Source: Fragilaria crotonensis
Lineage: Eukaryota > Bacillariophyta > Fragilariophyceae > Fragilariales > Fragilariaceae
Direction of reading: 5' to 3'
Assembly (NCBI GenBank): GCA_022925895.1
Contig: JAKSYS010000030.1
Coordinates: forward strand, 62,001-126,000
Length of the DNA stretch: 64,000 nt
The stretch's first letter is position 1. The number at the start of each line of letters is the position of its first letter. Of this stretch, positions 10,761 through 21,681 are shown one piece after another. Below the pieces are notes generated by a model. That model saw only the letters and a list, made by a program, of their open reading frames with translations. It had not been told where the DNA came from and did no database searches. Made by a program: the position numbers and the translations under genes.

Positions 10761-12005
10761 CTAGCGCGATGTTGACAAGGATTGTGCGAATAGCTGCTCT
10801 TGGAACATCATCAATTGCGAAATCCACTCTGGCTCCTTCGCCATGCCTATTGTGACTAGAGCATTCGTCGTGGGATGCGGCAAGGTGATTTCCATTGCCC
10901 AGAGGCACAATCGTGAATGCGGATCCTGCTCCACAGTGGTTTCGAAAAGTAGATCCAACTTATCATCTTCCGACAGCTCTTCATCTACCACTGGTGATTC
11001 GTCCTTACTATAGCCCGAATAACGCTTATCGCCCCAAATTGGATGGCCGATGTGCTTGAGGTGTCTGCGAATTTGATGTTTCCGACCAGAGACCGGGAAT
11101 AGGTCCAAGATTGTAATCCATCCATTCGCTCTAGGATCACAACATGGAGCACGCAAAATAACTTGGTACCTCGTTTCTGCAGGCTTCCCGCTTACACGTT
11201 CGTTAATGACGCCTGAGTCAGCCTCAACGCGTCCAAATGCCACTGCACGGTATCGTTTGTGGCAGCGCTGTTGCGCAAATGCCATTCGTAAGTGTCGTTC
11301 CGATTCCTTGGTCTTGGCCAGGACGAGAAGGCCTCCGGTGGCGGCGTCAAGTCGGTGAACGATGATAGGCTTACGTCCGTCTGGTCCAGCCAAGGGTAGC
11401 AGCAAATCTGATCGTTGCAAGGTCTTGCCATTGCCTCCTTGCACGGATATACCCTGCGGTTTGTCCACGACGGCCATCACATCGTCCTGGTATACAATGG
11501 TGAGCGGTTGCCTCCACATGGGAGAAAGTTCTTTATGGTGGTCGTTATAGTGAGTTTGAGCCGATTGGACCTGTGTAAAGGTGCGACAACATGTGGAACA
11601 GACAATGCACTTGTCGCGGTCTGACAGCTCACCGCCACGTAGTTCGTTTTCCGACAACGACGATGATGAAACTTTCTGCTTAAGGACCAGTTTCCATTGC
11701 AGATCGGAGGGATTTGCGACGTGATAAGCACATGTTGTTGTGTCGTTCCGTCCTAGTGCAATGGTGGAGCCTAATCGCAGAAAGATCAATCGACCATAGT
11801 CGAGTGAGAAGATTATCTTGCCTTTGACTTGAAACGGAAGTGCGTGAATGACTCGATTGTTACTCTTCCAGATGAGAGAAACAGAACATGAGCAACAGGA
11901 TCGTCGCTTCTGACTGCCAAAACAGAAGCCGTACCATCCGGACTCGTTCACTTCCAATATGTCCGCGTTGTCTACGCTGTTGACATACACGCGGGGAAAG
12001 GACAT
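10761..12005 (-). CDS. RluA-family RNA pseudouridine synthase with Cys/His N-terminal region
   Basis: Converts uridine to pseudouridine in rRNA or tRNA. The catalytic motif HRLDAATGGLLVLAKT is intact, with the nucleophilic Asp in RLD. It is preceded by VYQDDVMAVVDKPQGISV and followed by KRYRAVAFG and GRKHQIRRHLKHIGHPIWGD, all standard RluA blocks in order. The N-terminal half is not typical: it has a C2H2-like element (CSTCCRTFTQVQSAQTHYNDHH) just before the catalytic domain and a CCSCS cluster near residue 35. The start is the first in-frame ATG at 12005. The frame is intact. Cellular location is unclear. Confidence 0.88.
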   Translation of the reverse strand: MSFPRVYVNSVDNADILEVNESGWYGFCFGSQKRRSCCSCSVSLIWKSNNRVIHALPFQVKGKIIFSLDYGRLIFLRLGSTIALGRNDTTTCAYHVANPSDLQWKLVLKQKVSSSSLSENELRGGELSDRDKCIVCSTCCRTFTQVQSAQTHYNDHHKELSPMWRQPLTIVYQDDVMAVVDKPQGISVQGGNGKTLQRSDLLLPLAGPDGRKPIIVHRLDAATGGLLVLAKTKESERHLRMAFAQQRCHKRYRAVAFGRVEADSGVINERVSGKPAETRYQVILRAPCCDPRANGWITILDLFPVSGRKHQIRRHLKHIGHPIWGDKRYSGYSKDESPVVDEELSEDDKLDLLFETTVEQDPHSRLCLWAMEITLPHPTTNALVTIGMAKEPEWISQLMMFQEQLFAQSLSTSR

Positions 12006-12679
12006 CCTTTCAACAAGTGCCAATGCAGACGTCAGAGCATCGCCTTTGATTCAGAACATATGATGTTTGAGAGGCGAGAGACCGTTAAGATTGTGACAAC
12101 ACTTCCCCTCTCTGTTCGGGTGAAGGAGGGCGAACGGCTCTGGGATGAAAAGTTGGTTCTTGACTCTTGGCAGCCCATTGCCAATTCCCACACATCTGGG
12201 CACTGGCAATGGCGCACTGGCACAAGTAGATGTGACAGTGCACGGTGTCCGAGTGCCCACTACCGGTAGTACTCCAGTACGCTAATGATACCAGTAAATT
12301 TGTTTTTCACATTCTCACATCGTGGAGTAGAATTGTACTTGCACTTGGTACACGACGTACTGTACCTGGTACTGTAAGCTCTGTCTTCCGAAACCGCGCT
12401 TGCCAATTCCTTTTATGCAACATAAAAGCCTGGAAACTCGTTTTCGTTCCTCCAGATGTGAATCATAGTGTTCGTGACGGACGACAGGGTCAATGTGGTC
12501 TTGATTAGTGCTACATGGTTGAGACGCTTGTAGTTTGAACTCCAGGAAACAGTTTGGAAATTGGTATGGTTAGTTAGGAACAACTGGGAAGACTCTGAAG
12601 CTAAAGGCCTCCTAGGTCTGCAAGATTATTGTTCTCGAAAGGCAACAAAAGGAGTTTCTGTCAGTCGGTTGGTAGAAAG
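12006..12679. other. Intergenic, GTAC-rich
   Basis: Spacer between two minus-strand genes. The segment 12265-12375 contains repeated GTAC words. No coding similarity seen. Confidence 0.4.
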
Positions 12680-13454
12680 TTAATGGTGGGCGCCTTGAAC
12701 TTCAGGGTCAGGAATGTGGAGCATCTTGAAGAAGAGACCGACATCCTTAATGTAATAGGTGTTGTTATCGTTGTGGATGTTGAACCAATACATAGCATGA
12801 GTTTCTGGGTCTTGGTAGCCCACAGCCCGAGTATCGTATCGGGATGGGATCAAAATGGGGGAAGAATAGGTTCCAGAACCCTCCGGTGGCACCAGACCAA
12901 GGTCGTTGTATCCGTCCACGTTCTTCTCCTCCAACTCATCAAGGTCATCAATCCCATTCAGACCGAGTTCCTCCAAATCCTTCTTGACATCAGGGGTGAC
13001 AAAGTCGGGGACGAGCCCTGGTTTCGACTTGCGCATCCTGTCCGTAGGAATGAGGTTGTCAGGTTCTCCTAAAATCTTGTCGAGGCCGAATGGAAACTTC
13101 GAGGAGAACGCGGCAGCCTGCACTGGTGAACGGCGAGACGCAACTCGCGCGGCACTTACGAGATCATGAGGAAGAAGGACAACAGAATGTGAGATCTCCG
13201 AACGCTACCAGATAGGACTGCAATGTACCCATTTCCCGACTCCAGACACAGGTATCGTTGTGTGCACAAGCTGAAAGTTCGCCATAACCGATTCGTTCGA
13301 CTCAAATAATGAGCACGACGTTGTGACATGGCGTGCGTGCCCAACGATGGTGTTTCGTCGATCGAAATTTCACCGTCTTTCTCACTTTGTCTTGCAACGT
13401 TACAAAGTTTCACAACAACATCAACACTCACGTTCGCATGGTAGAGGCAAGCAT
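12680..13454 (-). CDS. COX5B: Cytochrome c oxidase subunit 5B-like protein lacking zinc-binding cysteines
   Basis: A predicted nuclear-encoded subunit of mitochondrial complex IV. Exon 1 (13432-13454) encodes MLASTMR plus two bases. A 277-bp intron (13155-13431, GTGAGT...CGTAAG) joins it to TAARVASRRSPVQAAAFSS, giving an Arg/Ser-rich presequence with no acidic residue. The C-terminal half has the COX5B pattern: GTYSSPILIPSRYDTRAVG, then MYWFNIH, then LFFKMLHIP. In animal and plant COX5B this region carries Cys ligands for zinc (VGC..., CxxC). Here the mature protein has no Cys at all; VGY replaces VGC. The AAG acceptor is less usual, but the frame and presequence fit it well. TGACGTCA lies about 125 bp upstream of the start. 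Confidence 0.7.
13155..13431 (-). other. Intron of the COX5B-like gene
   Basis: Donor GTGAGT after ATGCGAAC. The acceptor follows a pyrimidine tract (TTCTGTTGTCCTTCTTCCTC) and ends CGTAAG. Phase 2; the junction encodes Thr. The only competing acceptor I saw (GTGCAG at about 13117) would break the frame. Confidence 0.6.
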
Positions 13455-13577
13455 GATCTCAAAACAACGAGGGATTGAACCTGAACGACTTCGTTGTTAG
13501 CTGTTTACCAGTTTGAAGGTTCGGATTTGTCGTCAGTAGGGATTAGGGTTACGGTGGTTTGTCTTGCGTGTGAATCA

Positions 13578-13585
13578 TGACGTCA
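13578..13585. promoter_or_regulatory. TGACGTCA palindrome (CRE/bZIP-type)
   Basis: A perfect 8-bp CRE palindrome about 125 bp upstream of the COX5B-like start. TGACGT elements mediate CO2/cAMP responses in diatoms, so a bZIP site is plausible. An 8-mer can also occur by chance. Confidence 0.25.
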
Positions 13586-13802
13586 TCAAATCGGCATCAA
13601 CTCGATCCCTAACAATGCTAGCAAGCATGGCGGTACAGCACACTTTTCTGATAACTTTTTTTCGAAGGACGACTGCTGCACTTAACTACTTCCATCTTGG
13701 ATGGGATCTCGATGAGTATGTAATAACAATCTCGATAGCGTCGACCACATCTTTGCTCAGCCCTGGGAAATGTCAATTCAATATCTGAACTACTACAATG
13801 CC

Positions 13803-14916
13803 TTATCGCGCTATAGCCACCACTTGTACTTCCATGATGAGAGATTGGTCGAATCGTTGCGCCATGCGTCGCTGTTCTGCATACGTGCTGGGGAACGGCA
13901 GTTTCGTGGTATCGAGACACGATTCCGTCGCGACAATGGTTGCCGTTGGTACCACAACATAGTCGGTCTTCAACTCACCACCAGCACCTCGACCGCCAGG
14001 ACCACCATCACAAAGTTTGGTTGGTTTTTCCCATCCCATCTGAGGGACAATGGCAAAGCGACGGATCCCGCCGACTTGCATGTTGAGGAGTGCCTCGTTT
14101 AGGGCAGCGATGTTTTGAGAAGAACCTACAGTCGTTGTGAAGGATTTTGTGCCAGGAGCCGTTTCGTCGTCTTCAAGGCCGTATCCTTTCGTAAGTGTAA
14201 GGGAAAGAGATAAAAGGTTAGTACCACTGAGTCTCAGGAACTAGTTTTCGAGCAGAGTATCATCACAACCCTCATTGTCAGCATAGTGATGTCACCAACA
14301 GACTTGACGACTCACCTCTGGAAAAGACGACTGTTCCTTCCCCACTAATCCCATCATAGCTTCGCTTTCCAAGTTTGAGAGTTTTGAAGAACAACGTGAC
14401 TCGATCTCCCTCTTGAATTCGCCTCCCATCGCCGTTATTGTCCGTTCCTAACTGAAGATCACGATATCGAGTTCCTCCTTTAGTAAACTCGGGTGGAGGC
14501 AAGCCCCGTTGTTCCTCTTCCTTCAATTCTTGATCTCGCAGCTCTGCCATGGCTTGACATTCTTCCACATTGGTGCATCTTGGTTTGTCGCCATTTGATG
14601 ATTGTCCTGATACCTTGGCCTTTGGAGGTGGAGGAGCCACACCCTTAACGAGTGCATGTGCATTATCGGAAGGAAGGAGAAGGGCTGTCGTCAAGACAGT
14701 AGTCAGAAACATTCGTCGACCATCGCTTGTAGTAGCACCAGCACTCCGTTGCTGTTGTAAGCTCAGAGTACTTGAACTACGAGTACTTTTCTCTGAAACC
14801 ATCATCAACGCGAGACGATGCGGCGTTGGCGTTGGTAGCCTGGGCACCGTAGTCCACGAGAGCACAGCTGTCATGGTTGTGGTAGCAAGGAGAATCACGA
14901 ATATCGATTGAATCAT
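13803..14916 (-). CDS. FKBP-type peptidyl-prolyl isomerase, predicted thylakoid lumen
   Basis: Catalyses prolyl cis-trans isomerisation. The ATG at 14916 begins a signal peptide (MIQSIFVILLATTTMTAVLS), then a Ser/Thr/Arg-rich transit stretch. A second hydrophobic segment follows: RRMFLTTVLTTALLLPS ending AHA-L, a lumenal cleavage signal with a twin-arginine-like RR. The mature part has GTRYRDLQLG and GDRVTLFFKTLKLGKRSYDG, and exon 1 ends FSRG. An intron (14186-14315, GTGAGT...CGAAAG) leads to YGLEDDE, then IAALNEALLNMQVGGIRRFAIVP. That block corresponds to the FKBP core, although the usual active-site aromatics are only partly kept, so it may be a chaperone rather than an active isomerase. 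A C-terminal extension of about 60 residues ends VVAIAR. The frame is intact across the splice. Confidence 0.85.
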
Positions 14917-15479
14917 TTTACAGGACCTACTATCAAGCTTGTTGCGATTGCGATGCTTTTGTTGGAGTTGGAGTTGTTATGGAATGTGTGTGAGCAATCA
15001 ATTTAATGCAGGCGAATCTACAAATTCACTCCAGCATAGTGCGCGGCACCTGTTCCAGCGTGAATCACCAGTCACCCATGGCCAAGCCTGCAAGTACGTG
15101 GTTCGTGGTTCTTTGGCTCCAATTTGCGACTGTGTTCATGTAACTCCCCCCATTAATATTCCTTGTGAGGGAGCATGGAACTCATTTTACCAGAGTCCTC
15201 GGGGCACTGTCGGAACTCGGAATCGGGACACACATCCTTTGTGTTCTAATACCCCAAGTTTCGCATACTGTGCAGTATCAGTACCAGTTACAGTAGCAAG
15301 TGCAGGTATGCATACCGAGTCTAGTACTACTGTACTACTACATTACAACACTACACATACCACTTCAGTCGTAGCTGTACCAAGTACTACTAGGTACTCT
15401 AGTACCAGTAATTTATTCCACAAAGCTGCGAAGCTCCACTACTCGAGTACACCACTAAACATGATGCTGCTGATTTTTG
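14917..15479. other. Intergenic, GTAC-rich
   Basis: Between the FKBP start and the first copia element. The segment 15270-15420 is thick with GTAC and TACTAG words. No gene recognised. Confidence 0.4.
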
Positions 15480-15485
15480 ATTGCT

Positions 15486-15592
15486 GTCATGCACAAGTAG
15501 AAGTGACTAGGTGGTTCAGTTTAGTCTACCTACGCTGGAACTGTGAGGTCCCCGCGCATGTCGGATGGCAGGACAGACGACTCTATCCTGAC
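15486..15592 (-). repeat. 3' LTR of copia element 1
   Basis: 107 bp, identical base for base with 21421-21527. Unusually short for an LTR. By element orientation this is the 3' copy. Confidence 0.9.
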
Positions 15593-15662
15593 CTCCTCTT
15601 CGACTGGAACTAGCCAGTAGCATGCCCGGAGACCAAACCTCCTCTCAAGCCCAGACTCCGTC

Positions 15663-18600
15663 TTAAGCCATCATTTCCGTAACCAAATCTGTAAAGATAG
15701 TAGTACCCAGAGCCTTAGTACAAACATCCGCGAAGTTTTCTGCGGACCTGCACCAATGCGCGTTCACAATCTTAGCTGTTATAGCTTCACGCACGTAATG
15801 ATAAGAAATAGCTATGTGCTTTTTCTTCAATTCGCCTTCTGGAATTTCGGCGCTCTGGATGACGCCGAAGTTATCCCCAAACAAATCAGTGGGTTTCGTA
15901 ACTGGTATTCCAAGGCAGCGCAGCATATAACGAATCGAAATGGCCTCCTCAACACCTGAACGCATGGAAATAAACTCCGCACAGTACGTGCTTGTCGCAA
16001 TGCACCCTTGTCGTTTGCTGTGCCAAAGTATGGGAGTACTGCCGACAAATACGATCAATCCCGTGATAGAGCGACGAGTAACGTGGTCGTGAGCATGGTC
16101 GGCATCAAAGAACACCGCCGTTTCCAACTCGCGACCGTACGGCGGAAAATCCGATGCAATGTCTTCGTGCGCATCAGGGTAGTCTTCAAGGAAATCCGGA
16201 TGGAACGAATCCTTTCTCAACTCTTCATCTATCAACAAAGGGCGAGAATCAATGACGATACGACGGTTGGGATTCTTTTTGAGGTATCCAAAGAGGAACA
16301 ACGCCAACTCCAAGTGATGTTCACGAGGTGCTGCCGCAAACCTGCTGAGCGAAGACACTGCAAACGCAATGTCGAGTCGCCCAATAGTGCACGCCCACTG
16401 AGCCATGCCGACGAGCATTTGATACTTACGGATTCCCACGTCCGATAACAAAGGGCTCTCGTCCAGTTCAGGGTGGCAGCTCTCCGTAAAGGAGTGCGAT
16501 GGGGATAAAGCGTGCCGTCGAGACACAATTCAGGATCGGCTTCGATACGCGCACGCATTCTTTCAAATACGTCGCACAGCTAATCACCCACGCATTCTCG
16601 TCAACCGAAAAGTGATAATCGTTACCCAAGCAATAGGCTGGGGGGCCAATGGACTTGAGTAAAAACGCCGCAGATATTAACGACTTCCAACGTTCGGGGT
16701 CACGTGCGACAATCTTGAAATCATCTACGTGTGTGCAGATATAATCGTATCCGTCCTTCGCCTCTCGCTCGCGCATCCATACGTCGCGGTCGTAGCGAGT
16801 GGCGGAGAATCCCAAGGATCGCAAGAAATCAGCAAAGTGAGCTCGAAACGCACGACTCGATGATCGGAGGCCATACAAGGCCTTCTTGAAAATCATTATA
16901 GAACCTTCGCGGTCTTCAAATTCCGGTCCTGCCCTAGAGTATATTTTCTCTAGACAATCCGCAGTAATGAATGCGTTGCCGATGTCGCCGCAAAGGATAG
17001 GTAGACTATCCCGGTGAGCAATTAAATCGAGCAACCGAACACTTATACCTTTTACAACGGTGGAGCGGAATTGATACCTTCGGATCAACCAAATGGCCAC
17101 CAGCAACGAGCCGAGCTTTGCGCCGGCCATCTTGCTTGACTTCGAAAATCATAGTCAATTTGGTCCATTGATACTCCGAGCTGGGCTTGTAATCCGGAGC
17201 ATGAAATGAGAAACAGTCGAGAGCCAAAAGAGATTCCACCTCTTTTCGGATAGCATCCGCCCAAAACGTGTTTCCGGCTTCGGCATCGAGTTCCAGAGCG
17301 TGTTGCACGCTCGAATCGCACGCCGTACTTCACCTCCAATGGTCTGCTGATCCGTCCCGGCTTCTTCCGCTTCCTCACGCCACCGGTTGTCGGAACCGCA
17401 CGGATAATCCGCCGAATCAGGCGGGTACCGTTAGGTAGATGGGAGGCAACTCGTATTGTCGTCGGGGAACCGGTGTCGTCACCATGATAAGACCCACCCG
17501 CATCACGCATGATACGTCGAACAATCTTAGAAAAGTTACGATTAAACTGGCGAGCCCATCGCGTATAGCGACCGCCAGTGTATCGTCCACTGTCATTCCC
17601 GAGTTTGTGCTCAAGCACATAGCATGCCGTCTCACTAGGAAAATCACGTTTCACCGTAGAGAACGGCAATATAGATATTTCGTCGGTCTTCCAGCGGATC
17701 CGGAACATCAACAACCCATTTTGCCACTCGTGACCATCAATCCGATCAAATAACTCGTCAGGGTCAGAATCCGCAGCGATTCTTTCGAATTGATGAGCGA
17801 TATCGTCGAAGACTGGAGGGTCCAAGTCTTCGTCCTGTGTGATCTGGCGGACATCGCCTCCGTGCCCTGGATCATCAGCGTGATCATCGAACGAACCGTC
17901 GTTCGTAGGATCTGCTCGGACATTAGCAGTAGGTATAACCGGAGTACTCGCAGGATTGCGAGACTGCACAACAGGAGTCGAATCGGTTTGAGAGGTCACA
18001 ATAGGATCAAGTGGTGGAGTATGGCCCGAAGCTGTTGGAAAAACCATCTGCTCCTCTGAATTGGAAGGCGGTTGCTGGGTAACCGGCGAACTTTGCGATT
18101 CAGAGAAGAACGCTTCCGGTGCGAGAATCGAATGACGTGGGCGCTTAGTCGGCGGCCCATAAACCTCCAGTATGCCATCTTCGAACTCGTCCGGAAGTTG
18201 AGTACGATCACTCCTCGACGATGGGGAAAGTAGAGCGCGCAATTCTGCCACCGTACCGCCCACAACGTCGTCAGCCTTTTCCGAACCCGGGTCGCCGTCA
18301 TCGATCGAACTCGGGTCGGCGAGAAGTGTACGTTCATCGTTGCAATAAAACGATAGCGTCGTCGAGGGCGATGCGGGGACAATCTCCGACGTATCATCAC
18401 GCGGGTATCGTCTGCGTATCACCGATCGAGCTAACACCTGTGGAGAAGTCTCCGTTTCGTCATCGGGTTGAGTTAAGATTAAGAAACAAAACGCGTCTCC
18501 GATATTCTGAGCAATACCCAGAAAACGGCCTTTTAACATCTTAGGTTGTGGAAAAGGTTGACGTGGATTGTAATACCAAATCGGCTGCCAAAAAACGAAA

Positions 18601-19790
18601 CGAAAGACACTTATATCCGGTCTGTCGCCCCAGTGTGCTTCGTGTGGTGTCGACCAGTTCAGACTTCGTCGAGCAAGTACCGTCCGTAAAAGACATACAT
18701 ATTCCAACGCGAAGCACCAATAATTAAGGGGGCAGCCGGTGATTTTCATAAGATGGACAGTCGCGGCTTTCAAAGCACCGCCGCGACGCTCCGCGAGGTT
18801 CTCGTTTGGATGGTGGGCCTCCGTGAACTCAGAACGAATCGACATCGAAGTAAGATAATCGACCCAACGTTTACCCTTAAATTCGGGTGCGTTATCTGAC
18901 TTGATCACCGTCGGTGCACCACAGTCGGCCACCAGCTTCGGTAACGTCGTCGGACTCTGAGATCGGCGGCGCATTAAGAATGCGACGTCCAAACCTGTTC
19001 GCCGGAAACAATAAAGATTCCAGCATTTAAAACCTCGAACCGACGGGAGCGAAGAGAAGAACGTGTCAACATAACAAACATCATTGACACGTCGTACTTT
19101 GAGCTCTGGCAACCGCGTTTGAAAGTGGTCGCGCATCATCTCTCTCGTCTCCGCTTCGACCGTCGGAACCAATTGTGTCGTCGCAGACAATGTCTTAGCA
19201 ACAACGTGATCAGGGGTGAAACCCAAAAACCGCTTCCAACATGCATCGGTATGAATCGGAGTCGCGGGTCGCCGACGTGAATGGAGTCGCGCCATCGGTT
19301 CGTAGGCAACGGATCCATCCGTCAAAGATACCCTTGGTAACGATAGCTCCTCTGAATCAGTGATGCGATGAACTTCAAAAAAACACTTGGTGCCATCAAA
19401 GTAAAAAGGAAGCTTGTGTTTTCCAAATCGAGCCATTTGGAGACCAGGTTTTCCATCGACGCCGCGTTCGCAAGAACGCGCGCGATCATCGATACCATTC
19501 CTCTGGTCCCGCAAAGACTGATGTACAGAAAGTAGGGATTCTGTCTGTTGGGGGTTTGAATCTAGTAAAGCCTTGTGAGCATATGCCGCGTAGGCTTTAC
19601 CATCCTCACCAATCAATTTCGCTACGGCAGAGACAACTGGAAAAACTTCGCCAACGTTTCGGCCAGCAAAAGCCCCGGTCATCATTACCTCGCGTCCGGT
19701 CCTCCTCACAACCTTCCAGATGGACGTCACCAAGGTTTGATCATTCCCGGTGTCCGATACAAGAATTTGCTGAGAGGAGTCGACTTCCAA
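15663..19790 (-). CDS. Pol region of copia element 1: protease, integrase, RT, RNase H (frame-broken)
   Basis: A long frame (17085-19790) starts MEVDSSQQILVSDTGND, with DTG as the likely aspartic-protease site. The integrase core has VCYVDTFF, IKSDNAPEF and NLAERRGGALK, supplying the D, D and E residues. After an acidic linker the RT begins near 17300 (KARLVAGGHLVDP) and continues in another frame (CGDIGNAFIT, KKALYGLRSSSRAF). The RT active site reads YICTHVDDF, not YVDD. RNase H follows: FFDADHAHDHVTRRSITG, then TYCAEF and FGDNFGVI, ending FTDLVTEMMA. There are at least two frame breaks (about 17100-17300 and about 16500). Confidence 0.8.
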
Positions 19791-19920
19791 ATAAATTCAT
19801 TCAAACGAGTAACACGGCGAAGGACGCGAACGGAAGTTTCTCCTCTGCAAGAAGTCAGGCGCTGCGTTCGGAGAATCCGACGGCTCTTCTGCAAACGGAT
19901 TCGCTTTCGTCACCAGCTCG

Positions 19921-21377
19921 TCACCGGAGCCGCGGAACCGTCATCGTTACCCGGTTCTGACGCAGTAGTAGCAGTGCCATCGGGGTACTAGACGCCGAAC
20001 CAGCCTTAGCCTTCTTCGATCGGCGAGACTTGTTCTGTTTTCCGCGCTTTCCATTGCCAGTAGCGGTTGTCTTGAACCGCTCAACTATGGTGTTGAATTG
20101 CTCGTTGAGTTGAAATTGATTCTTACCCTTGTGGGCCTCAATGCGCCACTCGAGTAAAAGCTTAAAAAACGAAGCACCTATCCCGATTTTCCAAGTATCT
20201 GGAAACTTCGGAATGATCCACTTCCTGTTCATCGGTCCCGGTTCACCTCCTGCCGATCTCTGTTGAGTTCCGGCAGATGTGGAAACGGTCCGACGCGAGT
20301 GTCTAGTACCAGATGCACCGTCACCAGAAACACCCGACGCTTGATCCTTGATGTTGAGCGATGTTTCGCGCTCACGTATTTCGGTCAAGATTGCCTCCAC
20401 GCTGCTGTCGGGACGATGAACGATGGAGTCACGAACTGAATCGAACGCCTCGTCTTGAATCGCAACCAATAACAGAGCTCGAGGGTATCTTTATCTTCAG
20501 CGAGTTTTGCTTTATTCTTCCTGAGACGCTGAAGGCAGTCGCGGAAGTCCGAAACAAAACTCGACCCGGAAACGTCAGGATCCAAGCGAATACTAAGAAG
20601 ACGTCTGACGTCGAACAAGACCACGTTAGCGCGGTTGATCGTAGTATCGCAGTAGGCTGCAAGATCAGCCCACAACGCCACCGGATCTAGCTTGTCGTCG
20701 TCAACCATCGCCTGGGCAATTGATTGAGCCTGGCCCCATGAACCGCAGTGCGGAGGAGGTAAAATACGCTCTCCGACACTCGGGTACTTTGACTTCGGCC
20801 GCATCTTTCAAGAAGATACCAAAACCACCAATGCCCATTGAGTTCACCGTATGTCCTTCCACGCGAAGTAATCCTCATCCAAGCCAGAGAACTTGCTCAA
20901 CTTTGGCATGTTCTTCTTGTCGTAGAGTTCGAACCTTTACGCAAAGGGGAGCCAACGATAGAACCAGTAGGAGATGCCTTCTGTTTAGAAGCATCAAGCT
21001 GACTCATGATAACGTCCAAAGTCAGATCCGGCGTCAAATGCCAATGCGGGCGTAATCAACGATACAGCCCACCTTTTGACAACGACAGGGGCTAAAGCTC
21101 CTCTGGCATTCCGCCGGAAACCAGAGCTGTCTTGACGTCCTCAGACGAATAACTTCATATCGCTCCACTTACGGACACGCCAATGTTGACTGAAAAGAAG
21201 CGTGATCCCTTCCTTTAACTTCGTACGGTCCGCCTCCTCCTCATCGAGGATGTCCACGAACAAATCAAGGATTTGCGACGTGGGGTGGACTAAACGAACG
21301 GGAGTCTCGTTCACAGCATCACCTGGGGTGATGCTAGCAGTACCAGCGGTTTGGGAGGGAGTAGAAGGCTCGGACAT
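19921..21377 (-). CDS. Gag region of copia element 1 (frame-broken)
   Basis: The structural nucleocapsid precursor. The ATG at 21377 begins MSEPSTPSQTAG. The N-terminal part stops after about 78 codons at 21141. Coding similarity to gag resumes in another frame (about 20385-20804: LWADLAAYCDTTINRANVV, FVSDFRDCLQRLRK). A third segment (19921-20469) ends in a Lys/Arg-rich tail (GKRGKQNKSRRSKKAK), typical of a nucleic-acid-binding gag end. No CCHC zinc knuckle is visible. Confidence 0.65.
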
Positions 21378-21420
21378 GGTCAACTAAAAGAGGTTAAAGT
21401 AGCAACAAAGACTATTAATC

Positions 21421-21527
21421 GTCATGCACAAGTAGAAGTGACTAGGTGGTTCAGTTTAGTCTACCTACGCTGGAACTGTGAGGTCCCCGCGCATGTCGGA
21501 TGGCAGGACAGACGACTCTATCCTGAC
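21421..21527 (-). repeat. 5' LTR of copia element 1
   Basis: Identical to 15486-15592. Immediately downstream of it, in element orientation, lies a short leader and the gag start at 21377. Confidence 0.9.
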
Positions 21528-21681
21528 AATTGCTATGTCTGAAAAACAAACCTACTACTACACTCTTACTTCTTGGATGGTCGTCCCACACCGACGCGTT
21601 ACGATGGGATTGCTGACACGACGTTCACAACTTCCAATGTCATGGATTCCGAGCACTAACAGTCGTTGTACAGTATTACTC

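Larger units (their letters stand above)
15485..21528 (-). mobile_element. Ty1/copia LTR retrotransposon 1 (CoDi-like), minus strand
   Basis: A complete element bounded by two identical 107-bp LTRs (15486-15592 and 21421-21527). The outer ends read TG...CA when one flanking base is included on each side, and the target duplication is ATTGC (15480-15484 and 21529-21533). A purine run AAGAGGAGG lies next to the 3' LTR (about 15593-15601), as expected for the polypurine tract. The order gag, protease, integrase, reverse transcriptase, RNase H places it in Ty1/copia. Identical LTRs mean a recent insertion, yet the coding region has several frame breaks. The element ends only about 150 bp upstream of the proteasome-like gene. 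Confidence 0.9.

Noticed and set aside
13155-13431. 91-codon minus-strand frame upstream of COX5B
   Set aside because: It starts at a GTG that is the donor site of the COX5B intron and ends at its acceptor; it is intron sequence.
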